From positions 2,294,001-2,358,000 of the forward strand of contig NZ_CP081943.1 of the NCBI RefSeq assembly GCF_020423045.1: DNA of 64,000 bases, written 5' to 3'. This stretch comes from Pseudomonas sp. MM213. Its GTDB lineage: Bacteria > Pseudomonadota > Gammaproteobacteria > Pseudomonadales > Pseudomonadaceae. Of this stretch, positions 41,671 to 49,998 are shown piece by piece (the first letter of the stretch is position 1; the number at the start of each line of letters is the position of its first letter). The translations under genes were made by a program, and so were the position numbers. The notes under the pieces were generated by a model. The model saw only the letters and a program-made list of their open reading frames with translations. It was not told the DNA's origin and searched no databases.

Positions 41671-42483
41671 ATGAAGATCGTCTCCTTCAACATCAACGGG
41701 CTGCGCGCTCGTCCTCATCAGCTGGCGGCGCTGATCGAAAAGCATCAGCCGGACGTGATCGGCCTGCAGGAAACCAAGGTCCACGACGATCAATTCCCGC
41801 TGGCCGAGATCCAGGCGCTGGGCTATCACGTGTATTTCCACGGGCAGAAAGGTCACTACGGCGTCGCCCTGCTCTCGCGCAAGGAACCGCTGGAACTGCA
41901 CAAAGGTTTCGTCACCGATGAAGAAGACGCCCAGCGCCGCTTCATCTGGGGCACCTTCGCTGATGCCAATGGCGTGCCGGTGACCATCATGAACGGCTAT
42001 TTCCCACAGGGTGAAAGCCGCGACCATCCGACCAAATTCCCGGCCAAGGAACGTTTCTACAACGATCTGCAGCACCTGCTGGAAAGCCAGTTCAGCAACG
42101 AACAGCCGCTGGTGGTGATGGGCGATGTGAACATTTCCCCGGAAGACTGCGACATCGGTATCGGCCCGGACAACATGAAGCGCTGGCTGAAAACCGGTAA
42201 ATGCAGCTTCCTGCCGGAAGAACGCGAGTGGATGGCACGCCTGAAGAACTGGGGCCTGGTGGACAGCTTCCGCCACCTGAACCCGGACGTGGCCGACCGA
42301 TTCAGCTGGTTCGACTACCGCAGCCGTGGCTTTGAGGATGAACCGAAGCGCGGGCTGCGGATTGACGTGATCATGGCGTCCCACGGCTTGTTGCCGCGCG
42401 TGAAGGATGCCGGTGTGGATTACGAGCTGCGCGGGATGGAAAAACCATCGGACCACGCGCCGATCTGGCTTGAGTTGAGCTAA
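41671..42483 (+). CDS. xthA: Exodeoxyribonuclease III
   Basis: A 270-residue AP endonuclease / 3'-5' exonuclease of base-excision repair, in the exonuclease-endonuclease-phosphatase fold. Catalytic blocks are NINGLRA near residue 7, QETKV near 33 (metal Glu), DVNIS near 151 (Asp and Asn) and SDHAPIWL near the end (catalytic His). I chose ATG 41671, with CCAGGA about ten bases upstream; the frame is open six codons earlier. A large inverted repeat follows the stop. Confidence 0.94.
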   Translation: MKIVSFNINGLRARPHQLAALIEKHQPDVIGLQETKVHDDQFPLAEIQALGYHVYFHGQKGHYGVALLSRKEPLELHKGFVTDEEDAQRRFIWGTFADANGVPVTIMNGYFPQGESRDHPTKFPAKERFYNDLQHLLESQFSNEQPLVVMGDVNISPEDCDIGIGPDNMKRWLKTGKCSFLPEEREWMARLKNWGLVDSFRHLNPDVADRFSWFDYRSRGFEDEPKRGLRIDVIMASHGLLPRVKDAGVDYELRGMEKPSDHAPIWLELS

Positions 42484-42488
42484 AAGCA

Positions 42489-42561
42489 AAAGATCGCAGC
42501 CTGCGGCAGCTCCTACACGGATGTACCAGTCCTGTAGGAGCTGCCGCAGGCTGCGATCTTT
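42489..42561. repeat. REP-like inverted repeat, GATCGCAGCCTGCGGCAGCTCC subtype
   Basis: A near-perfect 28-base stem (AAAGATCGCAGCCTGCGGCA onward) closes a loop of about 17 bases. The CTGTAGGAGC core is shared with the other REPs, but the rest differs, so it is a separate subfamily. It begins five bases after the xthA stop and could act as its terminator. Confidence 0.82.
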
Positions 42562-42633
42562 CTATTTGTCATCTTTCAGAAACCTTACTGACTTAATCTC
42601 CCGGCACTTTCTTTGTTCTTTAAAGGTGCCGGC

Positions 42634-43974
42634 ATGACGCTGCGCGTTTTCTTCCTGTTAATGCTGTGCGCCGGGTTGCCAATCACCGCGTCGGCCGGTG
42701 ACTTGCCGACGCCCAAACAGGGACCGGTGTTGCGCATCCAGGGTTCCAACACCATTGGCGCGGCATTGGGCCCGGCGCTGGTCGAGGGCTTGATGCGCGA
42801 GCAAGGCTTGTTCAAGGTCCACAGCGAAACCCCGGACAAAGCCAACGAATTGCGCGTGGTCGGTGAAACCGCTCAGGGCCGCCGGGTTATGGTGGACATC
42901 GCGGCCCACGGTTCCAGCACCGGTTTCACCGCCCTGAAAAACGCCACGGCGGACCTCGCCGCCTCTTCGCGCCCGATCAAGGACAGCGAACTGCTGGCCC
43001 TGCAATCCCTCGGCGACCTGAAGAGCCCCGGCGCCGAGCAGGTGATCGCCATCGACGGCCTGGCAATCATCCTTCATCCGCAAAACCCGCTGAATCAACT
43101 CAACACCGAACAACTGGCGCAAATCTTCAGCGGCGAAGTGAAAACCTGGGAAGAACTCGGCGGCAGCGGTGGGACCATTCACCTGTATGCGCGGGATGAC
43201 CAATCGGGCACGTACGACACGTTTAAGGAAGTGGTGCTCAGCCGTCGTGGGAAAACGCTGAACAGCGCAGCGAAACGTTTCGAATCCAGCGAGCAGTTGT
43301 CCGACGCGGTCAGCCTCGATCCGCAAGGCATCGGTTTTATCGGCCTGCCCTACGTGCGTCAGGCTAAAGCCGTAGCGATCGTCGATGGCCAATCCCAGGC
43401 CATGCCGCCGCTCAACAGCCTGATCGCCACGGAAGACTATCCATTGTCGCGGCGGTTGTTCTTTTACCTGCCGCCCAACGCCAAAAACCCCTGGGCCGAA
43501 GCATTGGTGGCGTTTGCGCAAAGCAGCAACGGTCAGGCCATCGTTGCGGCCAACGGGTTTATTGCCCAGACCGTCCAGGCGATGGCCGTTACGCCCAATG
43601 CATTGATGCCCGAGGGTTATCAGGCGCTCAGTCGCCACGCCCAGCGCTTGACCGTGAATTTTCGTTTCGAGGAAGGCAGCGCAACGCTGGACAACAAGGC
43701 CCGACAGGATCTGACGCGGGTGCTTGATTACCTTCAGCAGAACCAGAAAACCAACCGGCAGGTGACGTTGGTGGGGTTTGGCGATGCCAAGAGCGATCCG
43801 GCGCGGGCTGACCTGCTGTCGAAATTGCGGGCCATGGCGGTGCGGCGGGAGTTGGTGAAAAGCGGCGTGGTGTTTCGCGAGATTCGCGGTTTTGGCGCCG
43901 AGATGCCGGTGGCGGCCAATAGTGCGGATGAGGGGCGGATCAAGAATCGGCGGGTTGAGGTTTGGGTGTATTGA
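42634..43974 (+). CDS. PstS-like phosphate-binding domain fused to OmpA domain
   Basis: A 446-residue secreted protein. A signal peptide (cleavage near ASA, residue 20) is followed by a PstS-like periplasmic binding fold (about 30-290; the phosphate-binding segments GSNTIG near 37 and DDQSGTYDTF near 191 are recognisable). The C-terminal OmpA-type peptidoglycan-binding domain (about 335-446) ends in GAEMPVAANSADEGRIKNRR. It should sit in the periplasm tethered to the cell wall. No transport genes are nearby, so scavenging or sensing of phosphate is only inferred. AAAGG lies seven bases before ATG 42634, within a CCGGCAC/GTGCCGG hairpin. Confidence 0.87.
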   Translation: MTLRVFFLLMLCAGLPITASAGDLPTPKQGPVLRIQGSNTIGAALGPALVEGLMREQGLFKVHSETPDKANELRVVGETAQGRRVMVDIAAHGSSTGFTALKNATADLAASSRPIKDSELLALQSLGDLKSPGAEQVIAIDGLAIILHPQNPLNQLNTEQLAQIFSGEVKTWEELGGSGGTIHLYARDDQSGTYDTFKEVVLSRRGKTLNSAAKRFESSEQLSDAVSLDPQGIGFIGLPYVRQAKAVAIVDGQSQAMPPLNSLIATEDYPLSRRLFFYLPPNAKNPWAEALVAFAQSSNGQAIVAANGFIAQTVQAMAVTPNALMPEGYQALSRHAQRLTVNFRFEEGSATLDNKARQDLTRVLDYLQQNQKTNRQVTLVGFGDAKSDPARADLLSKLRAMAVRRELVKSGVVFREIRGFGAEMPVAANSADEGRIKNRRVEVWVY

Positions 43975-44000
43975 CACCCTGTTCGATCAAACGAATTGAG

Positions 44001-44300
44001 TACATATCCGTTGCTGCGGTAACGGCTTCTATTGGTTTCGCCCTTACGGCGAGTCACTTGGAAGAGCCCCAAGTAACCAAGGGCTCTTGCCCCTTTCGTT
44101 CGGTGGCTCGCTAAGGCTCGGCATACCCTCGCTCCGGTCCTGCTCCGTGGGCCCGCCGCCATCGGCCATCCATGGCCGGGGGCGGCTAACCCGGCATCCA
44201 TGCCGGGTTGCCCACTGCGCAGAACCTGCGCTCGGCCTCTCGAGGGGGCGCTCAGATCAAAAGCTGAAGGCGAGCTAACGCTCGGCCTGATGAGTGGTGA
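44001..44300 (+). repeat. 300-bp dispersed intergenic repeat, copy 2
   Basis: Same order and orientation as copy 1 (16307-16609), with near identity across most of the length. The clearest block difference is at 44056-44088, where both sides of a hairpin have changed together. It begins 26 bases after the PstS-OmpA gene. Confidence 0.85.
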
Positions 44301-44321
44301 AGATCAAAGGCGTACGCGCGC

Positions 44322-44424
44322 CCTGTAGGAGCCGGCTTGCCGGCGAAAATCGTCTGGGCAACGCGTTCATCCAGACAGCCCGCGTTATCGTTGGAGTCCA
44401 TCGCCAGCAAGCTGGCTCCTACAA
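44322..44424. repeat. REP pair (BIME), GAGCCGGCTTGCCGGCGAA subtype
   Basis: CCTGTAGGAGCCGGCTTGCC at 44322 faces GCAAGCTGGCTCCTACA ending at 44424. The spacer is closely similar to that at 16633-16733, and the pair likewise follows a copy of the 300-bp repeat, so the two elements appear to have been duplicated together. Confidence 0.82.
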
Positions 44425-44459
44425 GGGAAATGCATATGCATTTGGATAAATACGATCAA

Positions 44460-44489
44460 CTGTAGGAGCCGGCTTGCCGGCTCCTACAG
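44460..44489. repeat. Minimal self-paired REP hairpin
   Basis: CTGTAGGAGCCGGC (44460-44473), two T residues, then GCCGGCTCCTACAG (44476-44489): a perfect 14-bp stem with almost no loop. It looks like a BIME collapsed by deletion of everything between the two REP cores. Confidence 0.8.
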
Positions 44490-44599
44490 GGGAGCGGTGT
44501 ACATGTCGGGAATGAGTGAACGCATCAAAGAAGGACAACGCGTACAACTGAAGAGCCAGGTCGGCTTTCAGGCCGCCTCGGCGGCTGTGGCGGTAGTCG

Positions 44600-44850
44600 C
44601 CCCCTCGAGAGGCCGAGCGCAGGTTCTGCGCAGTGGGCAACCCGGCATGGATGCCGGGTTAGCCGCGCACGGCCAAGGATGGCCGATCGCGGCGGGCCCA
44701 CGGAGCAGGACCGGAGCGAGGGTATGCCGAGCATTAGCGAGGCACCGAACGAAAGGGGCAAAAGCGCTTTGGTTACTTTCGCGCTTTTCGAAAGTGACTC
44801 GCCGTAAGGGCGAAACCAATAGAAACCGTTACCACAACAACGGATATGTA
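44600..44850 (-). repeat. 300-bp dispersed intergenic repeat, copy 3 (inverted, 3'-truncated)
   Basis: On the minus strand this runs from GTACATATCCG (44850) to GCCTCTCGAGGGGGCG (44600), then departs from copies 1 and 2, so about 50 bases at the 3' end are missing. It has diverged more than copies 1 and 2 have from each other, and carries compensatory changes in the GCCGCC/GGCGGC stem. Another REP half (44884-44910) follows. Confidence 0.82.
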
Positions 44851-44883
44851 CTCCGACAAAAAAAATGATCGACTATCAGGCCG

Positions 44884-44910
44884 CCATCGCCAGCAAGCCG
44901 GCTCCTACAG
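44884..44910. repeat. Single REP element
   Basis: CATCGCCAGCAAGCCGGCTCC followed by TACAG, one unpaired REP arm between repeat copy 3 and the ankyrin gene. Confidence 0.65.
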
Positions 44911-44933
44911 AGGTTCCGAGGCCAGATGCTCAA

Positions 44934-45452
44934 TCAGCCCAGCAGCTTCTCCAATTGCGCAACAGTATCCACCGCACCCAGCGTTTTCGCAGCATCCAAC
45001 GCCGAAACCCCATTGGCATCCTTGGCCTTCGGATCCGCCCCTTTGCTGATCAGGTAATCAACGATTTCCACGCGGTTGAACATCGCCGCCATCATCAACG
45101 CCGTGCGACCGTCAAACGATGCACCTTCCACCAGCGCACCGCCCTCGACCAACGACTTGACCACCGCCAGGTCCCCTTTGAACGCCGCGCCGGCAATCGG
45201 GCTCTGGCCATTGTCGTTGCGGATTTCCGGATCAGCCTTGTGCTCAAGCAGCACTTTCACCGTGTCCACATGGCCGTGGTAAGCGGCCAGCATCAGTAAC
45301 GTGTCACCCTTGTGGTTGCGCAGGTTCGGCGGCAGGCCTTTGGTCAGCAGCGCAGCCATCATCGCCGCATCGCCCTCGCGCGCCTTGTTGAAAACCTGTT
45401 CGGCAAATTCGGCGGCTTCTTCGGGGGTCATCTGGCGGCTTTGATCGGACAT
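44934..45452 (-). CDS. Ankyrin-repeat protein
   Basis: A 172-residue cytoplasmic protein with no signal peptide, made of about four ankyrin repeats (clear units begin near residues 35, 68, 101 and 135, e.g. GDTLLMLAAYHGHVDTVKVL and GRTALMMAAMFNRVEIVDYL). Ankyrin repeats mediate protein contacts; the partner is unknown. GGAG lies six bases before ATG 45452. It is followed by repeat DNA and preceded by the convergently unrelated acyl-CoA synthetase gene. Confidence 0.88.
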   Translation of the reverse strand: MSDQSRQMTPEEAAEFAEQVFNKAREGDAAMMAALLTKGLPPNLRNHKGDTLLMLAAYHGHVDTVKVLLEHKADPEIRNDNGQSPIAGAAFKGDLAVVKSLVEGGALVEGASFDGRTALMMAAMFNRVEIVDYLISKGADPKAKDANGVSALDAAKTLGAVDTVAQLEKLLG

Positions 45453-45548
45453 TGGAAACTCCACTTACAGTTATTCGCAAAGCCGACAGTTTCCCGAGCG
45501 CCCCCGACACTGTCACTTGTTTTTTCTCAAGGCACGCCATAGCCACAA

Positions 45549-47387
45549 TCAATAGCGGTACTTGCCACCGTGAATATCCGCCAGCAATTGTTCGTCGACC
45601 TGCACGTAAGTGTCGGTTCCCGGCAGCCAGGCATAGATCGGGTCGTCGCCGGTTTTGCCAGGGTCGAAGGCTTCGTCCTTGAGACGGGTCTTCTGGTATT
45701 TGAAGGTGCCGGTGGTCTCCATCTTCACTTTCACCCGCAGGAACAGCGGCACCGCATACGCCGGCATTTGCTCACGGGCGAAGGCCAGCAGCTCGCTGAA
45801 ATCCAGGGTCGCCAGGGACTCGGCGGGTGTGATCGCCGCCATCCCGGCGCGCCCGTTGGTGTTGCGGACCTCCACGCCATAAGCCACGGCTTCGGAAATG
45901 TTCGGGTGTTGCAGCAGGATGTTTTCGACCTCGGTGGTCGAGACGTTTTCACCCTTCCAGCGATAAGTGTCCCCCAGGCGGTCGACGAACTGCGCGTGAC
46001 CAAAACCGATGTTGCGCAGCAGGTCACCGGTGTTGAAGTAACGGTCACCCTTCTCGAACACGTCGTGCAGCACGACTTTTTCAGTCTTCTGCGGATCGGT
46101 GTAGCCATCCAGCGGCGCCTTGTCGTCGATCTTCGCCAGCAACAGCCCCTGCTCACCCTTGGCCACCTTGCGCATGAAGCCGTTGGCGTCACGCGTCGGC
46201 GCCCCGCTGTCATGGTCGTAGGCCGCAAGCTCCCAAGACATCAGGGAAAACCCGACGGTGTTGTCGAAGTTGAGGATGTTGGTGAAACCGATATTGCCGT
46301 CGCTGGCCGCGTACAACTCGCAGATGTGGTTCACGCCAAAGCGTGTCTTGAATTCGTGCCATGCGCCGGGGCGCAGGCCGTTGCCGATCATTTTCGTCAC
46401 GCCGTGCTGGTTGTCCTCGGCGCTGGGCGGTTGATCCACGAGGTAGCGGCACAATTCGCCGACGTAACCGAGGGTGGTCGCGCGGTAATTGCGCACGTCG
46501 CTCCAGAACTGACTGGCGCTGAACTTGCGGCGGATGGCAAACCCCGAGGCGCCGCTGATGGCAGAGCCCCAGCACACGCACAGCCCGGTGGCGTGATACA
46601 GCGGCAAGGTGCAATAGACGATGTCCTCGGGGCGCATGTCCAGTGCGATCAAGCCGAAACTGGCCGAGCTGCGCATCCAGCGGCCGTGTTTGAACACCCC
46701 GGCCTTGGGCAGCCCGGTGGTGCCCGAGGTGTAGATGTAGAAACACGGGTCGTCGAAAAAAACCTGCTGGCTGCTGACGGGGTTGTCGCTGGGGCTGTCG
46801 GCAATCGCGGTCATCAGGTTGATGAAACCGTCGGGGGCAATGCCCGGTTGGCGGTAGGTGTCCTGGTCGGCGACGAACCAGGTGCGCGCCGCGTCGATCG
46901 AGACCCGTTCGCGCACTGCCGCAAACGCCGGCACCAGTTCCTCACCAACAATGATCGCTGCCGGCGCCACCAGGTTCAGGCTGTGGGCCAGGGTATCGCG
47001 GGTTTGAGACGTGTTGAGCAAGGCACTGATCGCCCCGACCTTGGCCACCGCCAATATGTTCACCAACAGTTCCGGACGGTTTTCGATGAACACCGCGACC
47101 ACATCGCCCTTGCCGATGCCTTGGGCAATCAAGTGATGGGCGATGCGATTGGCCCATTGATTGACTTGCGAGTACGTGAGCACCACCGCGCCCTGGAGCA
47201 AGGCCGGGCCGGCGGGATTGCGCAACGTCGCTTGTTCGAAGCTCCAGCCCAGGCCACACGGTTGGGTCGGGTCCTTGACGTTGGCGGCCTTCATGCCTTT
47301 CACCACCCGGGGGATGGCTTTGGCAATGGACGGCAGCTTGCGGAGCATCATGCCCCAGGTAATCGTGTCGTTCGTCGTGCGGCTCAT
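45549..47387 (-). CDS. Long-chain acyl-CoA synthetase (FATP/FadD6 type)
   Basis: A 612-residue adenylate-forming enzyme that activates long-chain fatty acids to acyl-CoA. The AMP-binding P-loop YIYTSGTTGLPKA is near residue 217, the FATP-type block YELYAASDGNIGF equivalent (ICELYAASDGNIGF) near 355, and the GDLLRNIGFGHAQFVDRLGD motif near 447. The catalytic lysine region is TGTFKYQKTRLK near 567. The closer match is to the very-long-chain FATP subgroup rather than classical FadD. GGGAG precedes the ATG. Substrate chain length is not determinable here. Confidence 0.9.
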   Translation of the reverse strand: MSRTTNDTITWGMMLRKLPSIAKAIPRVVKGMKAANVKDPTQPCGLGWSFEQATLRNPAGPALLQGAVVLTYSQVNQWANRIAHHLIAQGIGKGDVVAVFIENRPELLVNILAVAKVGAISALLNTSQTRDTLAHSLNLVAPAAIIVGEELVPAFAAVRERVSIDAARTWFVADQDTYRQPGIAPDGFINLMTAIADSPSDNPVSSQQVFFDDPCFYIYTSGTTGLPKAGVFKHGRWMRSSASFGLIALDMRPEDIVYCTLPLYHATGLCVCWGSAISGASGFAIRRKFSASQFWSDVRNYRATTLGYVGELCRYLVDQPPSAEDNQHGVTKMIGNGLRPGAWHEFKTRFGVNHICELYAASDGNIGFTNILNFDNTVGFSLMSWELAAYDHDSGAPTRDANGFMRKVAKGEQGLLLAKIDDKAPLDGYTDPQKTEKVVLHDVFEKGDRYFNTGDLLRNIGFGHAQFVDRLGDTYRWKGENVSTTEVENILLQHPNISEAVAYGVEVRNTNGRAGMAAITPAESLATLDFSELLAFAREQMPAYAVPLFLRVKVKMETTGTFKYQKTRLKDEAFDPGKTGDDPIYAWLPGTDTYVQVDEQLLADIHGGKYRY

Positions 47388-47655
47388 GGGTGCTCCCGTT
47401 CGATCTTTTTATTGTCGGGCGACGGTGATTGAGCCCGAAAATACGTCAACGGTTCTTGAGCTGTACACGCGGTTTTTGAAATGTTTTGTATCCGCGAAAA
47501 ACGCGAACCCGGAGGATGTGAATGGTTCCATCGAACCGACATCGACCCCGCAAAATGCAGGATGCACGATGGCCATTCATGCAGATTGCACGAAAGCAAA
47601 AAATTGGCTTTAAATTAACTTATTGATTTATAACGTTTTTTAAAAAAACAGGTGC

Positions 47656-47671
47656 TGGCACAATCACTGCA
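47656..47671 (+). promoter_or_regulatory. Sigma54 (-24/-12) promoter candidate for the DUF3509 gene
   Basis: TGGCACAATCACTGCA matches the consensus TGGCACG-N4-TTGCW closely, with the GG and GC doublets exactly ten bases apart, and predicts a transcript starting about 37 bases before ATG 47719. The 331-base gap 47388-47718 is AT-rich here and also holds the inverted repeat GGTTC-CATC-GAACC (47524-47537). Confidence 0.55.
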
Positions 47672-47718
47672 ACTACCTCTGCATGCTTGCCATTCAAGCG
47701 CTTACGGAGCTGATAGAC

Positions 47719-47997
47719 ATGAACCTGATCCAGGAAAAATTTTCGTCCCTGTTCTCCAACTTCGAAGTCACCACCCAGCCACGTCCCGACGGTGGCATTC
47801 TGCTGACCTTGCGCAGCAGTGAAGGCAGAGTCTTCAAGCGCTCGGTTTCCTACCAGCAGCTGCATGCCGGTGATCAGCTGTCGTGGGTAATCAGTGCGAT
47901 CCGCCGTGACCTGGCCGAACAGGCCAGCGAATTGCCGCAGATCTCCATGCTGCAAAGCCAACAGCGCTTTGCGCTGCCGACGTATCACTCGGCATAA
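47719..47997 (+). CDS. DUF3509 domain protein
   Basis: A 92-residue soluble protein of the Pseudomonas-typical DUF3509 family, no known function. It has no signal peptide or membrane segment; the sequence alternates beta-like stretches (GGILLTLRSSEGRVFKRSVS) with a helix (SWVISAIRRDLAEQ). GGAG at 47706-47709 lies nine bases before ATG 47719. It stands alone and has a good sigma54 promoter candidate upstream, suggesting control by a nutritional or surface-related signal. Confidence 0.82.
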   Translation: MNLIQEKFSSLFSNFEVTTQPRPDGGILLTLRSSEGRVFKRSVSYQQLHAGDQLSWVISAIRRDLAEQASELPQISMLQSQQRFALPTYHSA

Positions 47998-48022
47998 ACC
48001 GTTTCAACGCCGCAAACCAGCC

Positions 48023-48117
48023 CTTGTAGGAGCGAAGCTTGCTCGCGAAGGCGGCGTATCAGTCAACATTAATATCGCCTGATACGCCGCCTTCGCGAGC
48101 AAGCTTCGCTCCTACAG
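48023..48117. repeat. REP pair (BIME), GAAGCTTGCTCGCGAAGG subtype
   Basis: A near-perfect inverted repeat of about 37 bases per arm (CTTGTAGGAGCGAAGCTTGC onward) with a short AT-rich loop. It separates the DUF3509 gene from the convergent mtnC gene and may terminate both. Confidence 0.88.
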
Positions 48118-48131
48118 GTTAGCGTCGTGAA

Positions 48132-48815
48132 TTAGTACGCGGAAGGGTTGATCCGGGCGAAGCTGTCCACGGTCACATGCCCTGCCAACTCCCCGCCTTC
48201 ACGTGCCAGTCCGCAGGTTGCCATACCCGCCGTGCGCGCCGCGTCCAGCTCTTCGACGATGTCCGACAGGAACAGAATCTGCGCCGCTTCAAGGCCGATG
48301 GCCTGGGTGATGCGCTGGTACGACTGCGCTTCACGCTTGGGTCCCGATGTGGTGTCGAAATAGCCGCTGAACAACGGCGACAAATCCCCCGCCTCGGAGC
48401 AGCCGAAGATCAGTTTTTGCGCCTGAATCGAACCCGAGGAATAAACAAACAGTTTGAAACCCTGCTGATGCCAGCGCTTGAGCGCTTCAACGGCGTCCGG
48501 GTACACGTGACCTTTCAACTGCCCGGCCTGATAGCCCTGCTCCCAGACCATGCCTTGCAACGCCTTCAGCGGCGTGGCTTTGCGGTCTTCGGCGATCCAG
48601 CCCAGGAGAGTCTCGATGACGCGCTCGACATCGGCGTCCGGCTCATGGCTATCCCGGCGCACGGCGTCCAGTTGCTCCGCCACATCGGCGCGCGCGGCGT
48701 GCTGGCGAACGAAGTCCGGCAGGTGTTTGGCAGCGTAGGGAAACAGCACGTCGAACACAAAACTCACCGCGCTGGTGGTGCCTTCGATGTCGGTGAGAAT
48801 CGCTTTGATCGGCAT
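48132..48815 (-). CDS. mtnC: Enolase-phosphatase (methionine salvage)
   Basis: A 227-residue HAD-superfamily enzyme that enolises and dephosphorylates 2,3-diketo-5-methylthiopentyl-1-phosphate to acireductone. HAD motif I is ILTDIEGTT near residue 6 and the late acidic motif [16 protein letters not shown] near 190. The start ATG 48815 lies four bases after the mtnD stop. It is the last of three salvage genes in a row with mtnD and mtnB. Confidence 0.94.
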   Translation of the reverse strand: MPIKAILTDIEGTTSAVSFVFDVLFPYAAKHLPDFVRQHAARADVAEQLDAVRRDSHEPDADVERVIETLLGWIAEDRKATPLKALQGMVWEQGYQAGQLKGHVYPDAVEALKRWHQQGFKLFVYSSGSIQAQKLIFGCSEAGDLSPLFSGYFDTTSGPKREAQSYQRITQAIGLEAAQILFLSDIVEELDAARTAGMATCGLAREGGELAGHVTVDSFARINPSAY

Positions 48816-48819
48816 CGAC

Positions 48820-49365
48820 TCAGTCCTCAAGACGCGGGAAGCGGCTGGCGATGTCTTCGCCGGTGAAATTGGCCACCCAGCCTTCCGGGTTGTTGAACAG
48901 CCGGATCGCGACGAAATGCGGATGCTCGCCCATGTCGAACCAGTGCGGCGTGCCGGCCGGTACCGAGATCAGGTCGTTTTTCTCGCAGAGCACGGCGTAG
49001 ACATAATCGTCGATATGAAGGGTAAACAAGCCACGGCCGGCGACGAAAAATCGTACTTCGTCTTCGCCATGGCGGTGCTCGTCGAGGAACTTGGCGCGCA
49101 ATTCGGCTTTTTGCGGATGATCGCTGTTCAGGCTGACCACATCGACGGTGATGTAACCGCGTTCAGTCATCAGCTTGTCGATTTGCTCCTGGTACGCGGC
49201 AATCACTTCTTCCTGACTGGCGCCGGGCTGGATTTTCGCCGCCGCTTGCCAGCGGTCGAAGCGCACACCCTGCTCGGCCAGGGTCGAGGCGATGTCTTCG
49301 AAATGGGTCAGCACCTTGTTCGGAATGTCAGGGCTTGAGACATGGTAGACGGACAGGCTGCTCAT
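48820..49365 (-). CDS. mtnD: Acireductone dioxygenase
   Basis: A 181-residue cupin metalloenzyme that converts acireductone to the 2-oxo acid precursor of methionine and formate (Fe form), or to an off-pathway product (Ni form). Metal ligands are in [11 protein letters not shown] (His, His, Glu near residues 97-103) and the later [10 protein letters not shown]. It lies between mtnB (12-base gap) and mtnC (4-base gap). Confidence 0.95.
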   Translation of the reverse strand: MSSLSVYHVSSPDIPNKVLTHFEDIASTLAEQGVRFDRWQAAAKIQPGASQEEVIAAYQEQIDKLMTERGYITVDVVSLNSDHPQKAELRAKFLDEHRHGEDEVRFFVAGRGLFTLHIDDYVYAVLCEKNDLISVPAGTPHWFDMGEHPHFVAIRLFNNPEGWVANFTGEDIASRFPRLED

Positions 49366-49377
49366 CAGGGCAACTCC

Positions 49378-49998
49378 TTAACGGTTTAGGATCGAACGCG
49401 TCTTCAACTCGCACTCGAACAAAAATTCAAAGGCCTCGATCTGCCGCAACGCATCACTCATGCGGGCGCCCCAGGTGTAGAGGCCGTGACCGCGAATCAG
49501 ATAGCCGACGCAATCGGGATGGGCTTCCAGCCAAGGCTGCACCTTGGCGGCCAAGCGCGCAATGTCCTGATCGTTGTCGAAAATCGGCACACGCACCCGG
49601 GATTCGTGAGTCGAGATGCCGTTGAAAGCCTTTTGCAGCTCGTAGTCTTCGAACTCGATGAAATCTTCCGGCGTCAGGCGCGACAGCACCGTGGCGTTCA
49701 CCGAATGGGTGTGCAGCACCGCGCCGATCTCCGCACGCCAGCTATAGAGTTGGGTGTGCAACAAGGTTTCGGCGGACGGTTTCTTGCCCGGTTCCAGACT
49801 GTTGCCCGACAGATCAGTGGCCAGCACATCGTCGATGCCCAACTGGCCTTTGTGCTTGCCGGACACGGTCAGCAAGGCTTCGCTCGGCGACAGTCGGGTC
49901 GAATAGTTGCTGCTGGTGGCCGGCGACCAGCCGCGGCCATACAAAAAACGCCCGGCGTCGATGATTTCCTGGGCGAGGTGTTCACGGGTCAGGCTCAT
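49378..49998 (-). CDS. mtnB: Methylthioribulose-1-phosphate dehydratase
   Basis: A 206-residue class II aldolase-fold zinc enzyme of methionine salvage. The zinc histidines are in LHTHSVNATVLS near residue 95 and IRGHGLYTWG near 168. Its start overlaps the stop of the upstream transporter gene by four bases (49995-49998), so transporter and salvage enzyme are translationally coupled. mtnA and mtnP are not in the window. Confidence 0.94.
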   Translation of the reverse strand: MSLTREHLAQEIIDAGRFLYGRGWSPATSSNYSTRLSPSEALLTVSGKHKGQLGIDDVLATDLSGNSLEPGKKPSAETLLHTQLYSWRAEIGAVLHTHSVNATVLSRLTPEDFIEFEDYELQKAFNGISTHESRVRVPIFDNDQDIARLAAKVQPWLEAHPDCVGYLIRGHGLYTWGARMSDALRQIEAFEFLFECELKTRSILNR

